NCBI GenBank assembly: GCA_028282885.1
Contig: JANQGX010000010.1
Span: 62,001 to 126,000, forward strand
Reading direction: 5' to 3'
From: SAR324 cluster bacterium
Lineage (GTDB): Bacteria > SAR324 > XYD2-FULL-50-16
DNA length: 64,000 nt
Both the position numbers and the translations under genes were made by a program. Shown in pieces: positions 1-7,119 of the stretch. Each line of letters begins with the position of its first letter. Position 1 is the first letter of the stretch. Under the pieces are notes generated by a model, which did not search any database, was not told the DNA's origin, and was given only the letters and a program-made list of their open reading frames with translations.

Positions 1-262
1 ATTCCACACCTGCATAGCGTAGCACCGGGCGATAAATTCCCACTAACCAGAAGCTGATTAGTTTAATAGGATAGATAAGTAAAACAAGCTGATAAAAAAG
101 ATGAACCTGGTTGAAAGCCTCAAACAAGTCGAACCGCAGGCTGAAGGCCAGGTAAATGGATATGGAAAACACCAGCATATCCACCAGCCCGAAAATGCTT
201 TTTTTAGTATTTCGATTCAGTTTCTTATAGACTTTAGAGATTAGGTTCAAATACATTGCCAT
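1..262 (-). CDS. FlaA1/CapD-type polysaccharide biosynthesis protein, N-terminal part only
   Basis: Only the first 87 residues lie in the window; the gene runs off the left edge. The start chosen (ATG at 262) has GGAGG about ten bases upstream, and a second in-frame ATG follows two codons later. The visible part has two hydrophobic segments (about residues 24-44 and 56-78) followed by the GIYRPVLRYAG motif, which is typical of the membrane-bound N-terminal domain of FlaA1/CapD/PglF-type NDP-sugar dehydratases or epimerases. The catalytic domain is not seen. The start overlaps the stop of the upstream broken DUF4143 gene (TAATG), so translation may be coupled. It belongs to the minus-strand polysaccharide operon. 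Confidence 0.75.
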   Translation of the reverse strand, partial: MAMYLNLISKVYKKLNRNTKKSIFGLVDMLVFSISIYLAFSLRFDLFEAFNQVHLFYQLVLLIYPIKLISFWLVGIYRPVLRYAGVE

Positions 263-1455
263 TAGGAAAGCACCTCCAATTCTTCCAGCACTCCTCGGAG
301 ATTTGAAACCAGGGCACCCGAAGGTATCTTGTATGATTCCAGGACCGGAGCAACAACCCAGGCTTTATCCGGTTTCAACAAATCCAGAGTTCTCGAAAAT
401 CCTTTTGAAACCCTTGGAGACATTGAAGCTTTGAATTCAAAAACCCATCTATTGTTGCCTCGTTCCATCACCAAATCCAGTTCTTCTCCTGATGATGTTC
501 TATAATAACTCGCTTTCCAGTCACGCAAGTACCCCGCTATCTGTTCCAGACAGAATCCTTCCCATGATGCCCCGAAAACCGGATGCCCCATTAGTTCATC
601 AAATGAACTAATTTCCAGTAGCGCATGTAGAATACCTGAGTCGCGTAAATAAACCTTGGGTGACTTTACAAGCCTTTTTTTATACTGGCAACAAACGGGG
701 GAAGCACCCTAATCATGTATGTCTGCTCCAGGATATTCAAATGGCTGCGAATTGTTGGATGGGTTAAATTCAATGCCTGACCGATCTTTGATGCATTCCA
801 GATCTGCCCATGATAGTGCGCGAGGATACTCCAAAACCTTTTTATCATGATCGATGGAATCTTGATACCGAACTGGGGAATGTCACGCTCAAGAAATGTT
901 CTGATAAAATCCATTCTCCAATTCAAACTTCTTCTCCCCGATGAAGCCAGAACAGAATCAGGAAATCCTCCCCGATTCCAAAATTCGGAATAATCATCGC
1001 TAATGCCAGTTTTGGCTTTTATTAACTCATCAACCAAAAACGGCGTTAATTCAGAGTAATGAATCCGTCCAGCCAGCGTTTCAGAGCTTTTTCTTATCAG
1101 ATCCTGCGAGGCGGAACCCAATAGCAGAAACCTGCCAGGTCGCCTTTCCTCATCAACCATCGCTCTTATGATTGGTAAAAGCTCCGGACCTTGCTGAATT
1201 TCATCGATACAAACCAACTTCTCCTTCTGAGAATAAAAATAAAATTCTGGATCATCAAGTTTTCGTAAATCAGAGGGTCGTTCCAGGTCCAGAAAGACGA
1301 CATCGCTTCTGCCTTCAACCAGATGACGTGCCAGGGTGAATTTACCGCATTGTCGTGGCCCGAGTAGACCTGTTACAGGACTTGTATCCAGGGATTCAAG
1401 AATTTCCCCTTCTAGATTTCTTTCAATATATCTTTGTATTTTGTAAGTTATGTTT
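262..1455 (-). pseudogene. Broken DUF4143 / AAA-type ATPase
   Basis: This is a homologue of the common ATPases with an N-terminal P-loop, a central winged-helix part and a C-terminal DUF4143 nuclease-like domain. Three defects are visible. No ATG, GTG or TTG is available at the expected start near IQRYIERNL (the frame opens after a TAA at about 1463). The Walker A motif reads GPRQCGKFT, with F where S/T is expected. Finally, the frame breaks in a run of seven A (minus strand, about 675-681); one extra A would restore continuity through KKRLVKSPKVYLRDSG into the DUF4143 part starting near 660. Walker B (CIDEIQ) is intact. A single-base homopolymer sequencing error could explain the frameshift but not the other two defects. 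Confidence 0.75.
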
Positions 1456-1532
1456 TCAAATTACAAAGAAAAATCTATCTATCAACCCTGAATTTATTCC
1501 AAGTTTTTTTCTAAAACCAATACTCAAAAGGA

Positions 1533-2123
1533 TTATATCAATTTACTTACGGTAGAAAATATGATTTTCAAATCCACCCAGAAGCTTCGTTTTTCCACAT
1601 ATTTCATATAGAGAGACAACTTTTGCGGCAGAATGACCTCTATGTACTCTTTCTGCGGTTCCGTTGCTAATGCAAGAAGTTCGTTCTCGTTTCTGAATTT
1701 TATGGATGCTTCATCGGTGATACCAGGGCGGACCGAGAGTATCACCTCTTTTTGTAAATCACTATAGAATTTGACATATTCCGGCACTTCAGGGCGAGGC
1801 CCCACAAAGCTCATCTCACTCTTGATAATATTGAACATCTGAGGAAGCTCATCCAGCTTTGTTTTTCGAAGAAATCTACCACTGCTCGTAATACGGCTAT
1901 CGTTGCTGGTTGTTAGCCTCAGCCCTTTGGATTCAGCTTCAGAGATCATCGTGCGGAATTTGAAAATCTGAAAATGTTTGCCACCTCGCCCAACCCGCTC
2001 CTGCCTGAAAAAAACGGGCCCCGGTGAATCCAGTTTTATCCAGATGGCGATGGTCAGGAACAGGGGCAAGAAGATGATTAATCCCAAAACCGCTAATGAG
2101 ATGTCAAATAGTCGTTTAAGCAA
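1533..2123 (-). CDS. Initiating sugar transferase (PglC/WcaJ C-terminal type)
   Basis: At 196 residues this is the short, single-hairpin form of the bacterial sugar transferase family, which moves a sugar-1-phosphate from a UDP-sugar to undecaprenyl phosphate at the inner face of the cytoplasmic membrane. Visible features are KRLFDI, one hydrophobic segment (about 9-28), SPGPVFFRQERVG, the FKFRTM motif, TKLDELPQ and SFVGPRPE, all characteristic of the family. The best start is a TTG; no Shine-Dalgarno sequence is clear and an in-frame stop lies a short way upstream. It sits between the remnant aminotransferase and the broken ATPase gene, and probably primes the polysaccharide made by this locus. 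Substrate sugar cannot be read from sequence. Confidence 0.9.
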   Translation of the reverse strand: MLKRLFDISLAVLGLIIFLPLFLTIAIWIKLDSPGPVFFRQERVGRGGKHFQIFKFRTMISEAESKGLRLTTSNDSRITSSGRFLRKTKLDELPQMFNIIKSEMSFVGPRPEVPEYVKFYSDLQKEVILSVRPGITDEASIKFRNENELLALATEPQKEYIEVILPQKLSLYMKYVEKRSFWVDLKIIFSTVSKLI

Positions 2124-2181
2124 GGTAAATATCTCAGCAATTCATCTGGCATCGCCCTTGAAATTAGGTGACACGTAATAA

Positions 2182-2540
2182 TTACATGTCATTTCCTATA
2201 CTTTTGCAGTAATTTGAAGCACGAGACCTTTTCCATTTCAGATTCGTCAATAGGATATCTTTGACGGCAGCGATTACTTGTTCCACGTCTGAGGTCGCCA
2301 TCCGCGTGTAGATGGGGAGGCTGACCACTCTTTCAAAAACATGCAACGCCTTTGGAAAATCCTTGGAATCAAATCCATAGCAATCCCTCCGGTATGGCTG
2401 AAGATGCAACGGAATAAAATGAGCACTGGTACCCTTCTGACATAAGTTCTATGAATTGGTCCCGGGATATCGTCAGTTGTTCAAGATTCAGCTGAATCAT
2501 GTAGAGATGCAAGGAGTGGATATTCTCGGGTCTGGTGATC
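2182..2540 (-). pseudogene. Remnant 3' end of a DegT/DnrJ/EryC1 aminotransferase
   Basis: This fragment matches the last third of the intact aminotransferase at 5191-6390. The matching protein parts include QPYRRDCYGFDSKDFPKA and RVVSLPIYTRM. The remnant has a small deletion near 2430-2440 that shifts the frame, and has no N-terminal domain with the PLP lysine, so it cannot be an active enzyme. Homology fades at about 2515-2540, where the debris of a HepT-like gene begins. The final 25 residues differ from the intact copy, so it is not a simple copy of the whole end. Confidence 0.85.
2311..2381. repeat. 71-nt direct repeat, copy A (aminotransferase 3' region)
   Basis: By direct comparison these 71 bases are identical to 5269-5339 and in the same orientation; flanking sequence remains similar but with mismatches. 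The sharp identity inside a more diverged pair suggests either recent duplication or gene conversion. The two copies bracket the toxin-antitoxin island. Confidence 0.9.
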
Positions 2541-2552
2541 CCCCCTCCTCGC

Positions 2553-2627
2553 CTTCATCGGGAAAAGATTGGAAGGAATTCTCATCGATCGGGAGCGAAT
2601 TCTTCAGTATATTAATGCTTTTTTCGG
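2553..2627 (-). pseudogene. Remnant of a HepT-like gene (N-terminal part)
   Basis: Read on the minus strand this piece gives INILKNSLPIDENSFQSFPDE, clearly related to IILLTNFFPINEKSFQSLSDE (residues 27-47) of the intact HepT-like protein at 3703-4191. The nucleotide match runs against about 4050-4124. It joins directly to the aminotransferase remnant and has neither start nor catalytic motif. It is debris of a second, diverged copy. Confidence 0.7.
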
Positions 2628-2646
2628 AATGATATGAAAGGAGTCC

Positions 2647-3375
2647 TCACTGAGCAGGGTCAGGCACAAGACTGTTCTGCCTACCTTCAAAAATATCTTC
2701 AGCAATCACAATGAGGTCGTCCATTATCCCCTGGTAATCGGGCTCGGGTTTGATCCATTTGATGCTGCTTAACTCATCCCCAGGAAATGATTTTAAAAGA
2801 TCATACAGAGCCAGTGTATCAATGCCAGCCTCCTTGGAGGAAGCTTCTCTCACCGTCTCAGCCCAGTTAAACGATTTGGATCTGGCAAGGTGCCATAAAT
2901 CAACCACATCCTTTACTTCAATCCGGAACAGGGCTGTTATTTTGTTAGATAGAATATTGCGCCAACTATCTATTCTGCCTAGAACGGCATTCTTTTCCAA
3001 CTCCCCATAACGAGGAGCTACATCGTTTACAAAATCTATTTTCAGATTAATGGTTTCCCCCTCTGCCCCATGCCGTACAACAAATAGCTGAACATAATTC
3101 TCAAATTTCTGTGTCCGCTCAGATAGAATCTTGAAACTGCCTTTTCTGGCTGTTTTTTCCAACTCTGCGTACAACCGATCAATCCATCGAGAGAATTCAG
3201 AATTATCGTTTACAAACAAATCCAAATCGTCCGAATAACGAGGAGAACCGTAAACCCTGCTAAGTGCGGTACCACCGGTTAGATAAAAGGGAGCGTCGAT
3301 ACTTTTCACGATTTTCAGGATTCCATCCTGAAAAGGATACAGGCTCTCCTTGTAGAATCTTTCGTATTCGCTCAT
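2647..3375 (-). CDS. AbiEii/AbiGii-type nucleotidyltransferase (putative toxin)
   Basis: This 242-residue protein carries the nucleotidyltransferase signature LTGGTALSRVYG followed by RYSDDLDLF (about residues 32-54), as in the AbiEii family (PF08843). The known prototype acts as a nucleotide-adding toxin in abortive infection; that role here is inference. The first methionine lies 116 bases inside the preceding gene, in another frame, with AGAG just upstream; it gives the usual family N terminus, so the overlap seems real. The neighbour upstream is a family-typical partner protein. The pair lies inside a polysaccharide operon, next to a second, unrelated toxin-antitoxin pair. Confidence 0.8.
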   Translation of the reverse strand: MSEYERFYKESLYPFQDGILKIVKSIDAPFYLTGGTALSRVYGSPRYSDDLDLFVNDNSEFSRWIDRLYAELEKTARKGSFKILSERTQKFENYVQLFVVRHGAEGETINLKIDFVNDVAPRYGELEKNAVLGRIDSWRNILSNKITALFRIEVKDVVDLWHLARSKSFNWAETVREASSKEAGIDTLALYDLLKSFPGDELSSIKWIKPEPDYQGIMDDLIVIAEDIFEGRQNSLVPDPAQ

Positions 3376-3634
3376 ATCGCTCTCTTTGTTCGGGTAATCG
3401 GAGTCGACCGATCATCTCGTTAGTCAGCAACTGGGTAATCCTGTCCTTTCCCAATAGATCCAATATATCATACCAGGGTAGTCTTTCCAGAATTCTAATA
3501 AAAAGCTTTTCCAGATCAAAGGGACCTTCCTTCCGCTTGCTCCCCGAAAGGACCTTCATGAGTTCTTTTCCATCAACCCGGTAATCCCAAACGATTGATT
3601 TTAGTAAGTTTTGTTTGTCACTATCTGTCATCAT
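3260..3634 (-). CDS. Partner protein of the AbiEii-type nucleotidyltransferase
   Basis: This 124-residue soluble protein has the LLKSIVWDY and WYDILDLLG...RITQLLT stretches that I associate with short conserved proteins encoded just before AbiEii-type nucleotidyltransferases. It does not look like the winged-helix AbiEi regulator. By position it may be the antitoxin; this is inference. Its last 38 or so codons overlap the start of the nucleotidyltransferase gene in a different frame. A frameshift near its 3' end is possible, since comparable partners may stop at about residue 90 (near the ERIRKIL stretch). Confidence 0.6.
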   Translation of the reverse strand: MMTDSDKQNLLKSIVWDYRVDGKELMKVLSGSKRKEGPFDLEKLFIRILERLPWYDILDLLGKDRITQLLTNEMIGRLRLPEQRERYERIRKILQGEPVSFSGWNPENREKYRRSLLSNRWYRT

Positions 3635-3702
3635 TTCTCATCCCTCCAAGCTTCATAAGACATCAAATAGTACCTACCAATGAGATCATTTTGGTTTTTG
3701 CA

Positions 3703-4191
3703 TCACTTATAACAGATTTGAGATGATCTCTCGTTCCAGATTTCTTCCAATTGCCGAAAAATAGAGAGGAACCTCTTGATTTCCCCGTATAGAAGGTTGA
3801 GCGTTTCTACGGTTTGGGCTATGGATTCCGGGTAGTCATGGGTCAGATTGTTTCGCAGGTTTTGGAAGAATTGCCAGTCTTCCACTGATCTGATAATCCC
3901 CAGTTTCTCAAACCGGCTCAAAATATCCAGAAAAGGCCTAGGTGTAGTATCACCCTCCAGCCAGGTAAAAAGTGCAGGAATCAATCTCATTCCCATGGAG
4001 TCCTGCATTTTAGAAAAGCGATAAATAAACTGATCAACATGCTCAATCTCTTCATCGGATAAAGATTGGAAGGACTTCTCATTGATCGGAAAAAAATTCG
4101 TCAAAAGAATAATGCACCGTTCGATCTTCTGTTCGTGGGACCTGTTCTCTTTAACAGACGATTCAATGGTCTTCCGGGTTTCTGTTTTCAT
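3703..4191 (-). CDS. hepT: HepT-like HEPN ribonuclease toxin
   Basis: This 162-residue alpha-helical protein contains the HEPN active-site motif RNxxxHxY as RNNLTHDY (residues 113-120). In characterised MntA/HepT systems the HEPN protein is an RNase that the partner nucleotidyltransferase silences by AMPylating the tyrosine of this motif; Y120 is the equivalent here. The start ATG overlaps the stop of the upstream mntA-like gene (ATGA), the usual tight coupling. All motif residues are present, so it may be active. Debris of related HEPN genes lies on both sides (2553-2627 and 4527-4815). Confidence 0.85.
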   Translation of the reverse strand: MKTETRKTIESSVKENRSHEQKIERCIILLTNFFPINEKSFQSLSDEEIEHVDQFIYRFSKMQDSMGMRLIPALFTWLEGDTTPRPFLDILSRFEKLGIIRSVEDWQFFQNLRNNLTHDYPESIAQTVETLNLLYGEIKRFLSIFRQLEEIWNERSSQICYK

Positions 4192-4499
4192 AACAGCACT
4201 CCCTCCCTTCGGGCGTTTTTTATTACCAATGGCAAGTCATCCTCATTATACTCGTTTTGAAAAGTTATAATCAGATCGATTTTCTGTTCGCCAATCTTCC
4301 GTTGAATACTACCGATGATTTTTAGTTTTTTCCGAACGATATCAGTAACATTCCCTGAAACTTCGACTATCAGATCGATATCTCCACCGCGTTTTGCATC
4401 ATCAATACGAGAGCCAAAAAGATATACGTTGGCATTTTCGCCTAACTCTTCAGTAACACTATCCTTAATCGATTTTCTCTGAAAGTCGGTAAGTCTCAT
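4188..4499 (-). CDS. mntA: MntA-like minimal nucleotidyltransferase antitoxin
   Basis: This 103-residue protein has the minimal nucleotidyltransferase motif GSRIDDAKRGGDIDL: G29-S30 and the metal-binding pair D40/D42. In studied systems such proteins AMPylate HepT and so act as antitoxin. The motif is complete. The gene directly precedes and overlaps hepT by four bases. Upstream, where a promoter would be expected, there is only the debris of another HEPN gene. Confidence 0.85.
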   Translation of the reverse strand: MRLTDFQRKSIKDSVTEELGENANVYLFGSRIDDAKRGGDIDLIVEVSGNVTDIVRKKLKIIGSIQRKIGEQKIDLIITFQNEYNEDDLPLVIKNARREGVLL

Positions 4500-4526
4500 G
4501 TCGACTATATGTAGAGGATGTTTTCT

Positions 4527-4815
4527 TTATTCAATCGCTTTTGCCTTCTTCAGAACAGTTCCTGCAAAATCCCTGATATTATCCGGATTGTTCGATAACG
4601 GAACAAACCACATCAAGATTAATGGATTGGTAATCGTGCATGAAAAGATTTCTGAGATCTACCAAGGATTGCAGCTTACCGCATTACTCCGGAACTATTG
4701 TTTCATTCTATTCCAATAATTGAAACCGTTCCCTGCTCTCATGCGCAATTCCCAGCTTTAGCAACCTGACCAAATGCGTCGCAAAATCAATAAGAGCTTT
4801 TCTCCGAATCGATGA
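4527..4815 (-). pseudogene. Remnant of a HepT-like gene (C-terminal part)
   Basis: Minus-strand translation in shifting frames gives LIDFATHLVRLLKLGIAHES, then LVDLRNLFMHDYQSINLDVV with an RNxxxHxY-type motif, then NPDNIRDFAGTVLKKAKAIE and a stop. The order follows the intact HepT-like protein (residues about 88 to the end). At least two frame changes and an in-frame stop are visible, so it is dead. Its N-terminal part is missing here, where debris of a FlaA1/CapD gene abuts it. Confidence 0.65.
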
Positions 4816-5160
4816 GCGGTTCTTCATACAGCTTTTCGCCGGGGCGTAGTCCGATAATATCAGTTTCAATATCCCTGCCCAAGCTCAATCTAAACGTTCA
4901 TAAAGAATTAGCCTCTTAGGCCCCAGTTCGGCAATCTGGCGGCACAACTCCGAGCCAATCGAACCTCCTGTTACCAGTACTGATTTACCACGGATGTTTT
5001 TCTCCAGAAGTTTCAAATCAGGCTTCACCTCTTCCCGACCCAACAGATACGCAATGTCAATCCTGCGCAGTTCGTTGATGGAAACCCTGCCTGAGACAAT
5101 TTCACTCAATCCGGATACAGTTTTGATCTCGACTCCAAAGGATCACGAATAGAGGGACAC
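4800..5160 (-). pseudogene. Internally deleted FlaA1/CapD-type gene remnant
   Basis: The upstream piece (about 5160-4885) reads GVEIKTVSGLSEIVSGR, then RRIDIAYLLGREEV, then a NAD-binding loop VTGGSIGSEL, which lacks two residues compared with the usual VTGAGGSIGSEL. It then jumps directly to the far C-terminal family motif DIETDIIGLRPGEKLYEEP. Some 230 catalytic-domain residues and the whole membrane domain are gone. It follows the aminotransferase gene, the order expected of a nucleotide-sugar dehydratase/aminotransferase pair. A separate gene of this family begins at the left edge of the window. Confidence 0.8.
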
Positions 5161-5190
5161 AAGACCTATTTATTTTGATCAGGTCTCATC

Positions 5191-6390
5191 TTATATCCTG
5201 TGATTTGATAAGATCTTTCTTACCGCCGCAATCACCCGATCCACCTGTTCGTCTGTCATCCGGGTATAGATGGGGAGGCTGACCACTCTTTCAAAAACAT
5301 GCAACGCCTTTGGAAAATCCTTGGAATCAAATCCATAGCGATCCCTCCAGTAGGGCTGCAAATGCAAAGGAATGAAATGGACACTGGTTCCGATGCCTTT
5401 CTCGGACATGAATTCTATGAATTGGTCCCGGGATATCGTCAGTTGGTCAAGATCCAATTGAATCATGTAAAGATGCCAGGAGTGGGTATCGGCCGGACGA
5501 GCTACTACCGGTAACTTGAGAGGCAGATTTTGGAAGGCGTCTGTGTATTGCCTGGCGATACTTGCTCGCTTCTTTTGAAAATCATGTACCCGATTCAATT
5601 GGTGAATCCCGAGCGAGGCTGCAACATCAGTCATATTATACTTGAAACCCGGAGCCACCACTTCATAATACCATTTGGGTTTGTCGGAAGTGTAGCGATC
5701 AAACACATCGCTGTTTATCCCGTGCAGCCGCATGGTTCTGATTCTTTCAGCATACTGGCCATTATCAGTCACCACCATCCCACCCTCTCCAGTGGTAATG
5801 GTCTTGGTGGCGTAAAAGCTGTATGCTGTCAGATCCCCGTGGTTACCGATGAACTTTTGATCAAATGTGGTTGGCAGAGCATGGGCTGCATCCTCTACAA
5901 CCTTCAATGAATACCTGTCTGCAATTTCCAGAATTCTGTTCATATCGCATGCCTGACCGGCAATATGGACAGGGATGATGACCTTAACATTTTGATTCTC
6001 CCTGATCGTTTTCTCCAAAAGATTAACATCCAAGTTGAAAGTCTCCGGATTAATATCGACAAAAAGAGGTTCCGCCTCAAGATAGCGAATGATTTCAGCT
6101 GATGCAGTGAAAGTATAAACGCTGGTGATGACCTTATCCTCGGGACCAACTCCCAGAGCCTCCAAAGCCAGATGCAATGCCGCAGTTCCTGAATTCAATG
6201 CCAAGGCATGTTTTACACCGATCAATTCCGCGAAGGCTTTTTCAAATTGCATCGTTTTTCTGCCGGTCGTTAACCAACCGGATTTCAATGTGTCGACGAC
6301 TTCAGCGATTTCTTCTTCGCCGATATCGGGCAAAGCAAAAGGGAGGAATTTTTTTGATTTGCTCATACTGTTTTGATTATAAAGAACCAT
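5191..6390 (-). CDS. DegT/DnrJ/EryC1/StrS sugar aminotransferase
   Basis: At 399 residues this has the normal length for PLP-dependent sugar aminotransferases, which convert a 4-keto (or 3-keto) NDP-sugar into an aminosugar. Seen are LNSGTAALHLAL (about 72-83), the VEDAAHALP aspartate region, the PLP-lysine motif SFYATKTITTGEGGM, and RLHGI. Two starts are possible: ATG at 6390 or at 6366 (MSKSKKFLPF); neither has a good Shine-Dalgarno sequence. Its 3' end is shared with the remnant at 2182-2540. The keto-sugar would come from a FlaA1/CapD-type dehydratase, of which one broken and one partial copy lie downstream. Confidence 0.93.
   Translation of the reverse strand: MVLYNQNSMSKSKKFLPFALPDIGEEEIAEVVDTLKSGWLTTGRKTMQFEKAFAELIGVKHALALNSGTAALHLALEALGVGPEDKVITSVYTFTASAEIIRYLEAEPLFVDINPETFNLDVNLLEKTIRENQNVKVIIPVHIAGQACDMNRILEIADRYSLKVVEDAAHALPTTFDQKFIGNHGDLTAYSFYATKTITTGEGGMVVTDNGQYAERIRTMRLHGINSDVFDRYTSDKPKWYYEVVAPGFKYNMTDVAASLGIHQLNRVHDFQKKRASIARQYTDAFQNLPLKLPVVARPADTHSWHLYMIQLDLDQLTISRDQFIEFMSEKGIGTSVHFIPLHLQPYWRDRYGFDSKDFPKALHVFERVVSLPIYTRMTDEQVDRVIAAVRKILSNHRI
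5269..5339. repeat. 71-nt direct repeat, copy B (aminotransferase 3' region)
   Basis: Identical to 2311-2381 by direct reading. This copy lies inside the intact aminotransferase gene and encodes the stretch around YGFDSKDFPKALHVFERVVS. See the copy A entry for interpretation. Confidence 0.9.
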
Positions 6391-6405
6391 TACTGCAGAA
6401 TCGCT

Positions 6406-7119
6406 TCATCCGCCCACCAGATAAAGCACATGGGTTCGAAGAAAAGGGCAGCAGCTTTCCAACAGGTGTGTCAACAGAGGCGATAACGAAGAAATCCTTC
6501 GTGATAAAGGTGGTGCAAGGATCAGTGATTTGCTTGAGACTTTCATTCCGGAAAACAGCCTTCCAATTTCGCTTTTGCCGATGGCAACCGTGTCGGGGTT
6601 TCCAGGGTGGCTGATTTTGAAATCAAATACCTGAATCGTCCCTCTGCTACTCAACACGCGCTTCATCTCACCTGCCAGAGCTGCTCTTGCCTTTGGATCA
6701 AGGATTGAGGAAAAGACAACGAATGAAAGCACCAGATCCATGGAATCATCCTCAAAAGGCAAATCGAACCCACTTGCCTGCCTCAAATCAAACCCCGGAG
6801 ATAGTATTTTTGCCTTTTCAATTCTATCGGGAAGCAGATCTATGCCGTGAAGCCTCCCCGGATCAGCTCCCCACTCGGACAAGGTCCTCAGCCAACTACC
6901 ACTGCCACACCCCACATCCAGAATGTTCAATTCGGACAGATCCGTATAACCCTTCTGTTTTAGTGCACGAGCAATTCTCGATTTGACCCGGAATTCATTC
7001 CAGAGGCTGTCCGCCTGCTGCCAGGAATACAATGCAGGCTTTCTATGTTGATCCCTTTTCTGATATGCCTGAAGAATACGCTTCTCTTCCGATTTTATAT
7101 CCATAAAGATTTTATCCAT
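6406..7119 (-). CDS. Class I SAM-dependent methyltransferase
   Basis: A 237-residue protein with a Rossmann-type methyltransferase core: motif I LDVGCGSGSWL (about 67-77), the acidic GIDLLPDRI, then QASGFDLPFEDDSMDLVLS (motifs II-III). No membrane segment or signal peptide is seen. The C-terminal third does not point to a known substrate. It overlaps the preceding glycosyltransferase by eight bases and is followed closely by the aminotransferase, so an O- or N-methylated sugar residue in the polysaccharide is likely; the exact target cannot be told. Confidence 0.85.
   Translation of the reverse strand: MDKIFMDIKSEEKRILQAYQKRDQHRKPALYSWQQADSLWNEFRVKSRIARALKQKGYTDLSELNILDVGCGSGSWLRTLSEWGADPGRLHGIDLLPDRIEKAKILSPGFDLRQASGFDLPFEDDSMDLVLSFVVFSSILDPKARAALAGEMKRVLSSRGTIQVFDFKISHPGNPDTVAIGKSEIGRLFSGMKVSSKSLILAPPLSRRISSLSPLLTHLLESCCPFLRTHVLYLVGG

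Noticed and set aside
1355..1555. Open plus-strand frame of 66 codons
   Set aside because: It lies antisense to the start of the broken DUF4143 gene and extends into the end of the sugar transferase gene; no Shine-Dalgarno sequence or family features.
4498..4719. Open plus-strand frame of 73 codons beside mntA
   Set aside because: The opposite strand encodes the recognisable HepT-like remnant, so this frame is accidental.
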